Part shown: positions 24,201 to 32,636 of the stretch, one piece after another | Numbering within the stretch: the first letter of the stretch is position 1 | How the letters are laid out: every line of letters starts with the position of its first letter | NCBI GenBank assembly: GCA_052386775.1 | Contig: JBQTJV010000041.1 | Location: 1 to 50,565 of the forward strand | Length of the DNA: 50,565 nucleotides | Direction: 5' to 3' | DNA from: DSOT01 sp052386775 | GTDB taxonomy: Bacteria; Pseudomonadota; Gammaproteobacteria; Burkholderiales; SG8-41 | Program-made: the position numbers and the translations under genes | The notes under the pieces: model-generated | The model's input: the letters and a program-made list of their open reading frames with translations, nothing else | Databases searched by the model: none | Told to the model about the DNA's origin: nothing

Positions 24201-24839
24201 CTAAAGCTGCGGCGGTGCGGGAATCTGCAGGCTCACCAGAGCCTTTCTCAAGTCAGGGACCGAGGTAATGTGAAAAGCAGCCAGCCCGGCCAGCCGCGCG
24301 CCTTGCACATTTTCGGGGAGGTCGTCGAAGAATGCGATCCGGGACGGGCTGACTCTCATCTTCCCGGCGACTTTCGTGAACGCAGCAGGAGCGGGCTTGC
24401 GCGCGCCGATCTCATGCGAGCAGAAGATGCCGGAGAAATTCTCCAGCAGACTGCGATATTCGGCGCTCCAGTAGGCGTGGTGCGCCGCGTTGGTGTTGGA
24501 GTAGAGATAGAGCGGCATGGAAGCCGCCAGCGCCGGCAGCAGCCGTTCCATGCCGTCGCGAGGCTGCACGAATATCGCGTTCCAGCCCGCGAGGAAATCG
24601 TCGAACGACAGGTTCACCGCCAGGCGCCCGCACAGATGGGCATGGTATTGAGCGGCTTCCATTTCACCCAGTTCGTGGGCTTCGTAGGCGGGGTCGAAGG
24701 CGAAGCGCCGCGCGATCGCGGCGGCCGGGATGCCCGCCGCGCGAGCCCACGCTTCGAAGGCGCGGTGGAAATCGATGTCGACGACGATATTGCCGAAATC
24801 GAAAAGCAACGCGTCGACCAAAGGCGTCGGGGCAGTCAC
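24201..24839 (-). CDS. HAD-IA phosphatase, YihX-like
   Basis: 212 residues. Motif I is FDFGNIVVDIDFHRAFEAW: nucleophile D14, with glycine in place of the usual second aspartate, exactly as in E. coli YihX (alpha-D-glucose-1-phosphatase) and close relatives. Motif II YLYSNTNAAHH, motif III ARKPAPAAF (Lys) and motif IV IAFFDDLPENVQGA are intact. Activity on a small phosphate ester is likely, but the sugar specificity is not certain. It lies on the opposite strand between the oxidase and the second ThDP gene, and ends 6 bp from the oxidase stop. Confidence 0.83.
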   Translation of the reverse strand: MTAPTPLVDALLFDFGNIVVDIDFHRAFEAWARAAGIPAAAIARRFAFDPAYEAHELGEMEAAQYHAHLCGRLAVNLSFDDFLAGWNAIFVQPRDGMERLLPALAASMPLYLYSNTNAAHHAYWSAEYRSLLENFSGIFCSHEIGARKPAPAAFTKVAGKMRVSPSRIAFFDDLPENVQGARLAGLAAFHITSVPDLRKALVSLQIPAPPQL

Positions 24840-24917
24840 GCCGCTACGTTAACCAGTAACCGGGGGCGAGGCAATTCGAAAGCGGCGCGCGCCGGTCCGC
24901 ATTGTGAAAGCACTTCG

Positions 24918-24946
24918 TTGAAGTCGCCGCCGCGCTTTGCTAGCAT
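24918..24946 (+). promoter_or_regulatory. Putative sigma-70 promoter for ThDP copy 2
   Basis: TTGAAG (24918-24923), a 17-base spacer and TAGCAT (24941-24946); each box has four of six consensus bases. It is in the 194-bp divergent gap between the HAD gene and the ThDP gene, about 90 bases before the ATG at 25034, which has its own GGGAGGAG ribosome site. Confidence 0.5.
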
Positions 24947-25033
24947 CCACCGGACATCGACCGCAGCGCGTTTCGCAGCCCGGCACCGTCACCCGCGTTC
25001 TCGCACCTGCTCGATCCTGGGAGGAGTCATTTA

Positions 25034-26713
25034 ATGCCGAAGACGACCGGCCCGCGCTTTGTCGCCGACGCACTGCGCGGCTATGGCGTGACGCACATCT
25101 TCTTCGTGCCGCAGATGCTGCTCGAGACTCTCACGTCGATGGAGGGAATGGGCATCCGGCGCGTCATGACGCACGGCGAGAAGGCCGCCGCCTACATGGC
25201 AGATGGTTACGCGCGCGCGAGCGGCAAGCCGGGCGTCTGCATGGCCCAGCACGTGGGCGGATCGAATCTCGCCGCCGGACTCAAGGATGCGTTTCTCGCG
25301 TGCTCGCCGGTCATCGCCTTGACAGGCGGCCCCGCGCCTCTTGCCCGGCACCGTCATGCGTACCAGGAACTGGAAGACTTCACGCAGTTCGAGCACACCA
25401 CCAAGTTCAATGCGACCGTCGGCCACATCGCGCGGCTGCCCGACATGCTGCGCCAGGCGTTTCGCGAGGCGACGACCGGATGTCCCGGCCCCGTGCATCT
25501 CCAGATCGCCGGCCACCACGCGGAATCGGTGATGACCGAAGGCGAGCTCGAACTCATCATCGAAGAACAGCATCAACGGGTGCCCGCGTATCGGCCGGCC
25601 GCCGATCCGGCTCAGGTCACCGAAGCGCTGCGCGGTTTGCGCGCGGCGGAACGCCCCGTGATCGTCGCGGGTGGCGGGGTGGCCTGGTCGGGCGCGCAGG
25701 CGGAAGTCGTGGCGCTCGCAGAAAAACTCCAGATTCCGGTCGCGACTTCGCTCAACGCCAAGGGCACCATTGCGGACACGCATCCGCTTGCGGTGGGCGT
25801 GGTCGGCACGTATTCGCGGGCCTGCGCCAATCGCACGGTGGGCGAGTCGGACCTGGTTTTCTATATCGGCAGCCACACCGGCGGCCAGGTCACTGCGCGC
25901 TGGCAGGTGCCGCGACCGGGAAAACCGGTGATTCATCTCGACATCGATGCGCGCGAGATCGGACGCAACTACCCGACCAGGGTGGGATTGCTGGGAGATG
26001 CGCGCACCGTATTGCAGCAGATGATCGAGGCGGCGGGAAAGGTGACGGTGGCGGACCGCTCGGCGTGGCTGACGCGCGTTCGCGGCCTGGTGCAGGAGTG
26101 GCGCGACGCGGTTGCGGCAAACGTCAATGCCGATGCGGTCCCCATGCGTCCCGAGCGCGTATGCCGCGAAATCTCGCGCGCGCTGCCCGCAGGCGGCGTG
26201 CTGGTGTGCGACACGGGCCACTCGGGCATCTGGTGCGGCGCGATGGTGGATTTCACCCGACCGCGCCAGCGGCTCATCCGCTGTGCCGGTTCGCTCGGCT
26301 GGGCGTTTCCGGGTGCGCTGGGCGTGAAGTGCGCATCGCCCGATACGCCGGTCGTCTCCTTTTCCGGAGACGGCGGGTTCTACTATCACCTCGCCGAACT
26401 GGAAACCGCTGCGCGCTATGGCATCAATCTCGTGGCCATCGTGAACAACAACGGTGCGCTGAATCAGGAGATCCCGCATTTCGACAAGGCCTATGGCGGC
26501 GATCCCGACGAGCGCGGGCGGGAGATGTGGGGCTTTACGCCGGTCAACTTCGCGACGGTGGCGGAGTCGCTGGGCTGCGTGGGCATGCGCGTGGAGCGGC
26601 CGGATCAAATCGGGCCTGCCATCGAAAAAGCGTTGAAGGCGAACAAACCCGTCGTGATCGACATCGTGACGGACCACCGCGCGTTTTCGCCGAGGACATG
26701 GACTGGAAATTGA
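25034..26713 (+). CDS. ThDP-dependent enzyme of the acetolactate synthase-like family (copy 2)
   Basis: 559 residues. E49 in HGEKAAAYM and GDG at 445-447 fall at exactly the same positions as in copy 1, so no net length change separates the two across 400 residues. Other shared blocks: VPVATSLNAKG-like, YIGSHTGGQVT, GSLGWAFPGALGVKCA, NNNGALNQEIP. The C terminus is shorter than in copy 1. It differs in active-site loops (for example CAQHVGGSNL, CGAMVDFTRP) and so probably acts on a related but distinct 2-keto acid. Next gene: SMP-30 lactonase-like, 97 bp downstream behind a short hairpin. Confidence 0.88.
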   Translation: MPKTTGPRFVADALRGYGVTHIFFVPQMLLETLTSMEGMGIRRVMTHGEKAAAYMADGYARASGKPGVCMAQHVGGSNLAAGLKDAFLACSPVIALTGGPAPLARHRHAYQELEDFTQFEHTTKFNATVGHIARLPDMLRQAFREATTGCPGPVHLQIAGHHAESVMTEGELELIIEEQHQRVPAYRPAADPAQVTEALRGLRAAERPVIVAGGGVAWSGAQAEVVALAEKLQIPVATSLNAKGTIADTHPLAVGVVGTYSRACANRTVGESDLVFYIGSHTGGQVTARWQVPRPGKPVIHLDIDAREIGRNYPTRVGLLGDARTVLQQMIEAAGKVTVADRSAWLTRVRGLVQEWRDAVAANVNADAVPMRPERVCREISRALPAGGVLVCDTGHSGIWCGAMVDFTRPRQRLIRCAGSLGWAFPGALGVKCASPDTPVVSFSGDGGFYYHLAELETAARYGINLVAIVNNNGALNQEIPHFDKAYGGDPDERGREMWGFTPVNFATVAESLGCVGMRVERPDQIGPAIEKALKANKPVVIDIVTDHRAFSPRTWTGN

Positions 26714-26730
26714 TGCGCCCCGACTGCGCC

Positions 26731-26755
26731 CCTCCCCCGCATCTTGCGAGGGAGG
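26731..26755 (+). repeat. Hairpin CCTCCC-c-CGC...GCG-a-GGGAGG
   Basis: Nine paired bases with one internal mismatch and a five-base loop between the ThDP copy 2 stop and the SMP-30 gene. There is no T run after it, so it is a weak terminator candidate. It resembles the element at 22912-22950 and may be a small dispersed palindrome. Confidence 0.4.
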
Positions 26756-26810
26756 CGAGGTTTGTGGCGCAAGAAGAACGTTTGCGCAAGCTTCAATGAA
26801 GGAGTGAGCT

Positions 26811-27737
26811 ATGCACGGATCGCTGGATGACCTGAAAGTCGAAGTCGACATGCTGACGCCGGAAGGCGAGCGCATCGTCGGCAGGAACCCGCCGCTCGAC
26901 ATCATCGCGCGCGACATCATCTTCGGCGAGGGTCCCGTGTGGGACAACCGCGCGAAGCAGCTCTATTTCACCGACATCATCGGCGACACGATCTGGAAAT
27001 GGACGCCGAAGGTGGGGCTCGAAGCGGTGATGATGCCTTCCGCCAAGGCGGACGGCCTGGCGCTCGATCTCGAGTATCGTGTCCTCGTGGCAGGATGGGG
27101 CGGGCGCACGGTGTTCCGCATCGAAAAGGATGGCTCGCGCACCGTCCTCGCCGATCGCTGGGAAGGAAAAAAACTCTCCAGCCCGAACGACATCATCGTC
27201 AGCAAGGATGGCGCCATCTGGTTCACCGATCCGGTCGGCGGACTGCTCAACGTGGGCCTGGTGCACGAGGACCTGCAGCGCTACCACGACAAGCAGCCGG
27301 TGTTCCGCATCTCGCCGGACGGCAAGAAGATGACGCTCGTTACCGACGAGATCGTCTATCCCAACGGTCTCTGTTTCTCGCCCGACGAGAAGCTGCTCTA
27401 CGTTAACTGCAGTCGCGAGCGGCTGATCCGCGTGTACGACGTGAAGCCCGACGGCAGTTGCAGCGGCAAGGGCCGGCTCTTCTATCAGTACGGCGGGCCG
27501 GAGCGCGGCGTGCCCGATGGCATGAAGTGCGATATTGAAGGCAACGTGTATTGCACCGGCCCGGGCGGCATCTTCGTGCACGATCCGTCGGGCAAGGTGC
27601 TGGCGCGCATCCGCACGCCGGGTCACCACCCGACCAACTTCGCGTGGGGCGACGACGACTGGAAGTCGCTCTACATCACCAACATCGGCTCCGTGGTGCG
27701 CACGCGGCTGAACATACCCGGTGTTCCGGGACGCTGA
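26811..27737 (+). CDS. SMP-30/gluconolactonase family protein, metal site intact
   Basis: 308 residues forming a six-bladed propeller. The conserved metal ligands of this family can be matched: E40 in FGEGPVWD, Asn in YPNGLCFSPDEK and Asp in VPDGMKCD; SSPNDI, usually near the substrate, is also present. Such proteins hydrolyse sugar lactones or related esters with a divalent metal. No signal peptide. It begins behind AAGGAG and is followed 11 bp later by a second, diverged SMP-30 gene, so both are probably one transcript with the ThDP gene. Confidence 0.87.
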   Translation: MHGSLDDLKVEVDMLTPEGERIVGRNPPLDIIARDIIFGEGPVWDNRAKQLYFTDIIGDTIWKWTPKVGLEAVMMPSAKADGLALDLEYRVLVAGWGGRTVFRIEKDGSRTVLADRWEGKKLSSPNDIIVSKDGAIWFTDPVGGLLNVGLVHEDLQRYHDKQPVFRISPDGKKMTLVTDEIVYPNGLCFSPDEKLLYVNCSRERLIRVYDVKPDGSCSGKGRLFYQYGGPERGVPDGMKCDIEGNVYCTGPGGIFVHDPSGKVLARIRTPGHHPTNFAWGDDDWKSLYITNIGSVVRTRLNIPGVPGR

Positions 27738-27748
27738 CGGAGGAAATC

Positions 27749-28633
27749 ATGGCGTGGAATTTCGAACAGGTGGCGGGGCCGTACAAAGGCAGAACGGGCG
27801 GACTCGCCTGGGATGGTAGCGGCATGCTCTTCAGCGCAGTGCAGGAGGAGCAGATACTGCGTTACGACCCGCGCAGCGGGAAGACCGAGGTGTTCCGCAA
27901 GTACACCGGCCGCACTAACGGCCTCGCGCTGGCCAAAGACGGTACCGTGTATGGTGCGCAGGAAGGCGGGCGGCGCGTGGTGCACTTCCGCAAGGACGGC
28001 TCCACGGGTGCGCTGCCCGATCTCCTAGAGGGCAGACACCACAACCAGCCGACCGACCTGATCGTGGACAGCAAGGGCCGCGTGTGGTTTGCCGACGCCT
28101 ACAACGCGCAGGTGCCGTACGGTCCGCCGGTCTATCCGATGCTGGATCACGCGTCGGTGCTGCGCCTGCAGCCGGCGAACGATGGCTGGCGCATGGTGCG
28201 CATCACGCACGACACCTCCGGCCCGCGCGCGATCCTGCTCTCCGCCGACGAGAAGATGCTGTTCGTGGCCGATGGCGACGCGGAGCGCGGCAACCTGCAG
28301 CGGCTGTGCTCCTATCCGGTGAAGGAAGATGGCGAACTCGGACACGTCAAGGTCATGATCGATTTCGTGGTGGTCGAACGCGGCATCGAGGGCATGTGCC
28401 TTGCGAGCGACGGCAATATCATTGCGTGCGCCGGCTGGAAGAAAGCGGGTGTCGGGCCGATGCTCTATGTCATCTCGCCGGCCGGAACCATCCTCGAATC
28501 CCATCCCGCGCCCGCCGACCTGCCGATGCGTGTCGCCTTCGGCGATGAAGGCCTGTCGAGCCTCTATCTCACCGCAGGCGATGGCGGGCTCTATCGCGCG
28601 AAGGATACGGGGCGGCGTGGTCTGCGGCGTTGA
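27749..28633 (+). CDS. SMP-30-like propeller protein lacking the metal ligands
   Basis: 294 residues from ATG 27749 with GGAGGAAA upstream. The propeller pattern is clear (GRVWFAD, KMLFVADGDAERGN, MLYVISPAGTILE), but the ligand positions differ from the upstream paralogue. The EGP segment is RTGGLAWD, the PNGL segment is GPRAILLSADEK, and the PDG segment is IEGMCLASDG. So Glu, Asn and Asp of the metal site look replaced. It may be a non-catalytic partner, a lactone binder, or an enzyme with another mechanism. It ends inside the 9-bp repeat element that leads into Bug 6. Confidence 0.8.
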   Translation: MAWNFEQVAGPYKGRTGGLAWDGSGMLFSAVQEEQILRYDPRSGKTEVFRKYTGRTNGLALAKDGTVYGAQEGGRRVVHFRKDGSTGALPDLLEGRHHNQPTDLIVDSKGRVWFADAYNAQVPYGPPVYPMLDHASVLRLQPANDGWRMVRITHDTSGPRAILLSADEKMLFVADGDAERGNLQRLCSYPVKEDGELGHVKVMIDFVVVERGIEGMCLASDGNIIACAGWKKAGVGPMLYVISPAGTILESHPAPADLPMRVAFGDEGLSSLYLTAGDGGLYRAKDTGRRGLRR

Positions 28634-28785
28634 AACGCTTAGACGCAGAGGACGAGAAGGACGCAAAGGAAGGATCAGGGATAACAGTCATGTTTGCTTC
28701 ACTCCAGTCCGTCGGTAGCGGTTTTTGTCCTGTCTTTCATTTGTGTTCTCTGTTTTTTCTTCGCGGCCTCTGCGTCCTTTGCGTT
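28634..28785. repeat. Inverted array of 9-bp units around the start of Bug 6
   Basis: Left arm: AACGC (28634-28638), then units GACGCAGAG, GACGAGAAG, GACGCAAAG (28642-28668). Right arm: CCTCTGCGTC (28767-28776) then CTTTGCGTT (to 28785). 28642-28651 pairs perfectly with 28767-28776, and AACGC pairs with GCGTT at the outer end. The ATG at 28690 lies in the loop. The right arm is translated as RGLCVLCVIA in the signal peptide. Same element type as at 6975-7122, but more degenerate. Confidence 0.72.
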
Positions 28786-29709
28786 ATTGCTTTTTCCACA
28801 GCAGCGGCGGCGCAAAGCTATCCCGCGAGACCGATCCGCATCATCGCGCTCAGTTCGCCCGGATCCGGTCCCGACATCGTCGGGCGCCTCATCGGAGCCA
28901 AACTTACCGAGGCGTGGGGGCAGCAGGTGGTGGTCGACCCGCGGCCCGCGGCGACCGGCATCGTCGGCTCCGAGATCGCGTCGAAGGCGGCGCCCGACGG
29001 CCACACGCTGGTGATCTTCACGGCGCAGGCCGTAATCGTCTCGATCATGTACGACAAGCTATCGTACAGCCTGGCGCGGGATTTCACGCCGATCACCTTC
29101 ATCGCCTCCACACCGTTCATACTCGCCGTCAATCCTTCGGTTCCGGCGCATTCCGTGAAGGAACTTGTCGCGCTCGCGAAATCCAGGCCCGGCGCACTGC
29201 GCTACGGCTCGGGCGGCTCCGGCTCGCCGCCGCATCTCTCGGCGGAACTCTTCAAGAGCATGACCGGCATCGACATGCTGCACGTTCCGTACAAAGGGGT
29301 GACTCCCGCGATGGTGGATACCGTGGCGGGGCAGGTTCAGATGGTCATCTCCGTGATCCCTGCGGTGCTGCCGACCATCAAGTCGGGAAAGCTGCGTGCA
29401 CTCGGCGTTACCAGCGCGGCCCGCACCGCGCTCGTTCCCGACATCCCCCCCATGGGGGATACGGTGCCGGGTTACGAATTCATAGGCTGGTACAGCCTGT
29501 TCGCGCCCGCCAGAACGCCCCCTGCCATCGTCAACAAGCTCAACGCGGAGGTCGGCAAAGCGTTACAAACGCCGGAATTCCGTGAGCGTTTCATCGCGCT
29601 CGGGGCCGAGCCCAAACCCTCGACGCCACAGGATATGACGCAAATTCTGAAAACGCAGACGGAGAAGATGCGCAAGGCCGTGCAGGATTCCGGCGCCCGC
29701 CCCGATTAG
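28690..29709 (+). CDS. Bug/TctC-family periplasmic solute-binding protein (Bug 6)
   Basis: 339 residues from ATG 28690; a TTG at 28630 is in frame but would add a charged, non-signal N terminus. The leader core CSLFFLRGLCVLCVIAF is partly encoded by the 9-bp repeats; cleavage is probably at AAA-Q near residue 41. First ligand loop LSSPGSGPD (D62). The usual DNRPGA motif is DPRPAA, an uncommon change in the helix that faces the ligand. PDGHTL, HVPYKGVTPA and GDTVPGYEF follow. It stands between the SMP-30 pair and ThDP copy 3. Confidence 0.9.
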   Translation: MFASLQSVGSGFCPVFHLCSLFFLRGLCVLCVIAFSTAAAAQSYPARPIRIIALSSPGSGPDIVGRLIGAKLTEAWGQQVVVDPRPAATGIVGSEIASKAAPDGHTLVIFTAQAVIVSIMYDKLSYSLARDFTPITFIASTPFILAVNPSVPAHSVKELVALAKSRPGALRYGSGGSGSPPHLSAELFKSMTGIDMLHVPYKGVTPAMVDTVAGQVQMVISVIPAVLPTIKSGKLRALGVTSAARTALVPDIPPMGDTVPGYEFIGWYSLFAPARTPPAIVNKLNAEVGKALQTPEFRERFIALGAEPKPSTPQDMTQILKTQTEKMRKAVQDSGARPD

Positions 29710-29723
29710 AAAGTTAGAGTACG

Positions 29724-29824
29724 CCGTTCATGGTTCCCTTCGACTATAGCTCAGGACAGGCTCAAGCTCACCAGAAACGGCTTTCTGAAACAACCGTTCG
29801 CCCTGAGCATCGTCGAAGGGCGAG
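29724..29824. repeat. REP-like palindromes upstream of ThDP copy 3 (copies d and e)
   Basis: 29724-29780 starts CCGTTC and ends AAACGG, with CCTTCGAC and GCTCAGGAC inside. 29794-29824 reads CCGTTCGCCCTGAGCATCG then TCGAAGGGCGAG, the closest match here to the common proteobacterial GTTCGCCCTGAG...TCGAAGGGCGA element. The second copy ends 27 bp before the ATG at 29852. It fills most of the 142-bp gap after Bug 6. Confidence 0.68.
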
Positions 29825-29851
29825 CAGTTATTGTTCACCGGAAGGACAGGT

Positions 29852-31552
29852 ATGCCCAGGATGACCGGCTCGCGCCTTTTCGCCGAGATGCTTCACGGCT
29901 ACGGCGTCACGCACGTTTTCTTTGTTCCCACCATCCTCATGGATGCGCTTGCCGAGATGGACGACATCGGCATCCGCAAAGTGATGACCCACGGCGAAAA
30001 GGCCGCCGCCTACATGGCGGACGGCTATGCGCGCGCGAAGGGCGCCCCCGGCGTTTGCATGGCGCAGCAGATCGGCGCCTCCAACGTCGCTGCAGGTCTG
30101 CGTGACCCGTACATGGCGGGCACGCCGCTGATCGTCATCACGGGTGGCTCCACCGTCGGGGGCCGCTACCGCCACGCCTACCAGGAAGTGGAGGACTTCA
30201 GCCAGTTCGATGCCGTGACCAAGCTCAACATCCAGCTCGACGAGATCTCACGCCTGCCGGATCTGCTGCGGCAGCTGTTCCGCGCGGCGACGTCGGGCGC
30301 TCCCGGGCCGGTGCACCTGCGGCTCCGCGGCTCGCATGGGCAGAACATCGAAGTGGAAGCGGACCTCGAACCGCTCGTCGCCGAGCGCTTTGCCCGCGTG
30401 CCGCCGTTTCGCCCGGCGCCCGAACCCGAGGCGGTCCGCGAGGCCGTGGCGCTGCTCGCGAAGGCGCAGCGCCCGATCATCGTGGCCGGCGGCGGCGTGG
30501 TGACATCCGGCGCGCGCGCGGAACTGGTGCAGCTCGCAGAGAAGCTGCGGATTCCCGTAGCCACCTCGCTGACCGCCAAGGACGTGATCCCGGACAGCCA
30601 TCCGCTCGCTGTCGGCGTCGTCGGTGTCTATTCGCGCGCGTGTGCGAATCAGGCTGTCTCCGAAGCCGACCTGGTTTTCTTCGCTGGCGCGCATGCGGGC
30701 GGGCAGGTCACTGCCAATTGGCGCATACCCGCCATCGGCACGCCCGTCATCCAGCTCGACATCGATCCCCAGCAGCTCGGCAGGAATTATCCCAACACCG
30801 TTTCGCTCCACGCCGACGCAAAGGTGGGCCTGCGGCACATGGGCGATGCGGCGCCGGCGAACACGCCCGAAGCGGCGAAAGCGTGGACATCGCGGATAAA
30901 AGAGCTGGTCGGCCAATGGCGTGAAGGCGCGGACCGCATGCGCAATTCCGACGTCGTGCCGCTGCGTCCGGAACGCATCTGCAAAGAGATCACCGAAGCA
31001 TTGCCCGCGGATGGCGTTGTGGTATCCGACACCGGGCACGCCGGCATGTGGACCGGGCAGATGATCGAGATCACCCGGCCCGCACAACGCTACATCCGCT
31101 GTGAAGGCTCGCTCGGATGGGGATTGCCGGGCGCCATGGGCGTCAAGTGCGCGTTGCCCGATCGGCCGGTGGTGCTGTTCACGGGCGACGGGGGGATCTA
31201 TTACCACCTCGCCGAACTCGAGACCGCTGCGCGGCACGGCATCAACCTGGTGGTGATCGTCAACAACAACAATTCGCTCAACCAGGAGATCCCGCTGGTG
31301 AAAGCGGCATACCGCGAGAAGCGCGACACGCTGTCGGGCGAGATCTGGCGCTTCCAGAAGGGCATCAATCTCGCGCGCGTCGCCGAGGAGCTCGGCTGCG
31401 CCGGGTTCCGGGTCGAAAAACCCGGTGAAGTGAAACAATTGCTGCCGAAGGCTTTTGCGATGGGCAAGCCGGTAGTGATCGACGTGGCGAGCGAAGAGCA
31501 GGCGCTGGCGCCGATTGCGTGGCTGCCCGGCGGCGCGCCCCGCGGGCATTAG
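29852..31552 (+). CDS. ThDP-dependent enzyme of the acetolactate synthase-like family (copy 3)
   Basis: 566 residues from ATG 29852 (GGAAGGACAGG upstream); the TTG at 29831 is not needed. E49 (HGEKAAAYM) and G445-D-G447 (GDGGIYYH) are again at the same residue numbers as in copies 1 and 2, with NNNNSLNQEIP following. It is closer to copy 1 in the C-terminal half (CKEI.E.LP.DGVVVSDTGHAG.W). Differences in FAGAHAGGQVT and the region after NNN (VKAAYREKRDTL) suggest another substrate. Followed by Bug 7 after 80 bp. Three such paralogues within 15 kb is unusual. Confidence 0.88.
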   Translation: MPRMTGSRLFAEMLHGYGVTHVFFVPTILMDALAEMDDIGIRKVMTHGEKAAAYMADGYARAKGAPGVCMAQQIGASNVAAGLRDPYMAGTPLIVITGGSTVGGRYRHAYQEVEDFSQFDAVTKLNIQLDEISRLPDLLRQLFRAATSGAPGPVHLRLRGSHGQNIEVEADLEPLVAERFARVPPFRPAPEPEAVREAVALLAKAQRPIIVAGGGVVTSGARAELVQLAEKLRIPVATSLTAKDVIPDSHPLAVGVVGVYSRACANQAVSEADLVFFAGAHAGGQVTANWRIPAIGTPVIQLDIDPQQLGRNYPNTVSLHADAKVGLRHMGDAAPANTPEAAKAWTSRIKELVGQWREGADRMRNSDVVPLRPERICKEITEALPADGVVVSDTGHAGMWTGQMIEITRPAQRYIRCEGSLGWGLPGAMGVKCALPDRPVVLFTGDGGIYYHLAELETAARHGINLVVIVNNNNSLNQEIPLVKAAYREKRDTLSGEIWRFQKGINLARVAEELGCAGFRVEKPGEVKQLLPKAFAMGKPVVIDVASEEQALAPIAWLPGGAPRGH

Positions 31553-31632
31553 GCGAAGACTCCCCTGCGGGCTCCGCAACGCTTCACCATGCGGTGATGA
31601 GCACCCAGCGTAACGAACCAAGGAGGACTGAA

Positions 31633-32619
31633 GTGAAACTCGTGAAGCACTCGGCGGCCATCCTGGCCGCAGGTTTTCTGGTGACGCTGCCGCCGCTCGC
31701 CGTGGCGCAGGGCGCCGCGGCCGCTTATCCGTCCAAGCCCATCCGGTTGATCGTCCCGCTCGCCGCGGGCGGTCCGAGCGACACGATGGCGCGCACGCTG
31801 GCCCAGAAGTTGAGCGAAGTCGTGAAGCAGAACGTCATCGTGGACAACCGGCCCGGCGCGAGCGGCATCATCGGCACGGAGCTGGTCGCCAAGTCGCCGC
31901 CGGACGGTTACACCCTGCTGCTCGTCTCCACGGCGGTGTCGATCAACCCGAGCCTGTACAAGAAACTGCCGTACGACACACTCAAGGATCTGACCGGCGT
32001 GGCGCTCCTCGCGGCCGCCCCGTACATGCTTGCGGTCCATCCGTCGCTGCCGGTAAAGAACGTGAAGCAATTGATCGCGCTCGCCAAGGCGCGGCCGGGT
32101 GAACTCAATCACGCCTCCGGCGGCAGCGGCACCGGCCCGCACCTCGGCATGGAGGTCTTCATGCAGCGCACCGGCATCAAGGTCGTGCACGTGACTTACA
32201 AGGGCGGTGGGCCGGCACTGAACGATTTCATCGCCGGCCAGACGCAGGTCTACATGGGCAACATGCTAACGCTGTATCCGCAGGTCAAATCCGGCCGTGC
32301 CCGCGCGCTGGCCGTGACGTCGGCCAAGCGCTCGCCGGCCGCACCCGAAATTCCGACCGTCGCGGAGTCCGGCGTTCCGGGATTCGAGGAAGGCGGGCAG
32401 CATGGCATCGTTGCGCCCTCCGGCGTGCCCAAGGATATCCTCGCCAAACTGAACCGCGATATCGTCACTGCCATGCGATTCCCGGACATCGTCAAGCGCC
32501 TTGCCGTGGAGGGCTCGGAAGTGGTCGCGAGTACGCCGGAAGAATACGATGCGGTGATCCGCCGCGATATCGCGAAGTGGGCGAAGATCATCGGCGCGGC
32601 CGGCATCACGGCGCAGTGA
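31633..32619 (+). CDS. Bug/TctC-family periplasmic solute-binding protein (Bug 7)
   Basis: 328 residues. The GTG at 31633, with AGGAGG at 31621-31626, sets the start; the longer frame from 31519 overlaps ThDP copy 3 and lacks a signal. Signal peptide to AVA-Q (residue 25). First ligand loop IVPLAAGGPSD (D50). Then VDNRPGASGIIG, PPDGYTL, HVTYKGGGPALND and ESGVPGFEEGGQHG. It is followed 17 bp later by the PEP-mutase-fold gene, so receptor and enzyme are probably co-transcribed. Confidence 0.92.
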   Translation: MKLVKHSAAILAAGFLVTLPPLAVAQGAAAAYPSKPIRLIVPLAAGGPSDTMARTLAQKLSEVVKQNVIVDNRPGASGIIGTELVAKSPPDGYTLLLVSTAVSINPSLYKKLPYDTLKDLTGVALLAAAPYMLAVHPSLPVKNVKQLIALAKARPGELNHASGGSGTGPHLGMEVFMQRTGIKVVHVTYKGGGPALNDFIAGQTQVYMGNMLTLYPQVKSGRARALAVTSAKRSPAAPEIPTVAESGVPGFEEGGQHGIVAPSGVPKDILAKLNRDIVTAMRFPDIVKRLAVEGSEVVASTPEEYDAVIRRDIAKWAKIIGAAGITAQ

Positions 32620-32636
32620 AGCGCTCCGGAGATCCC

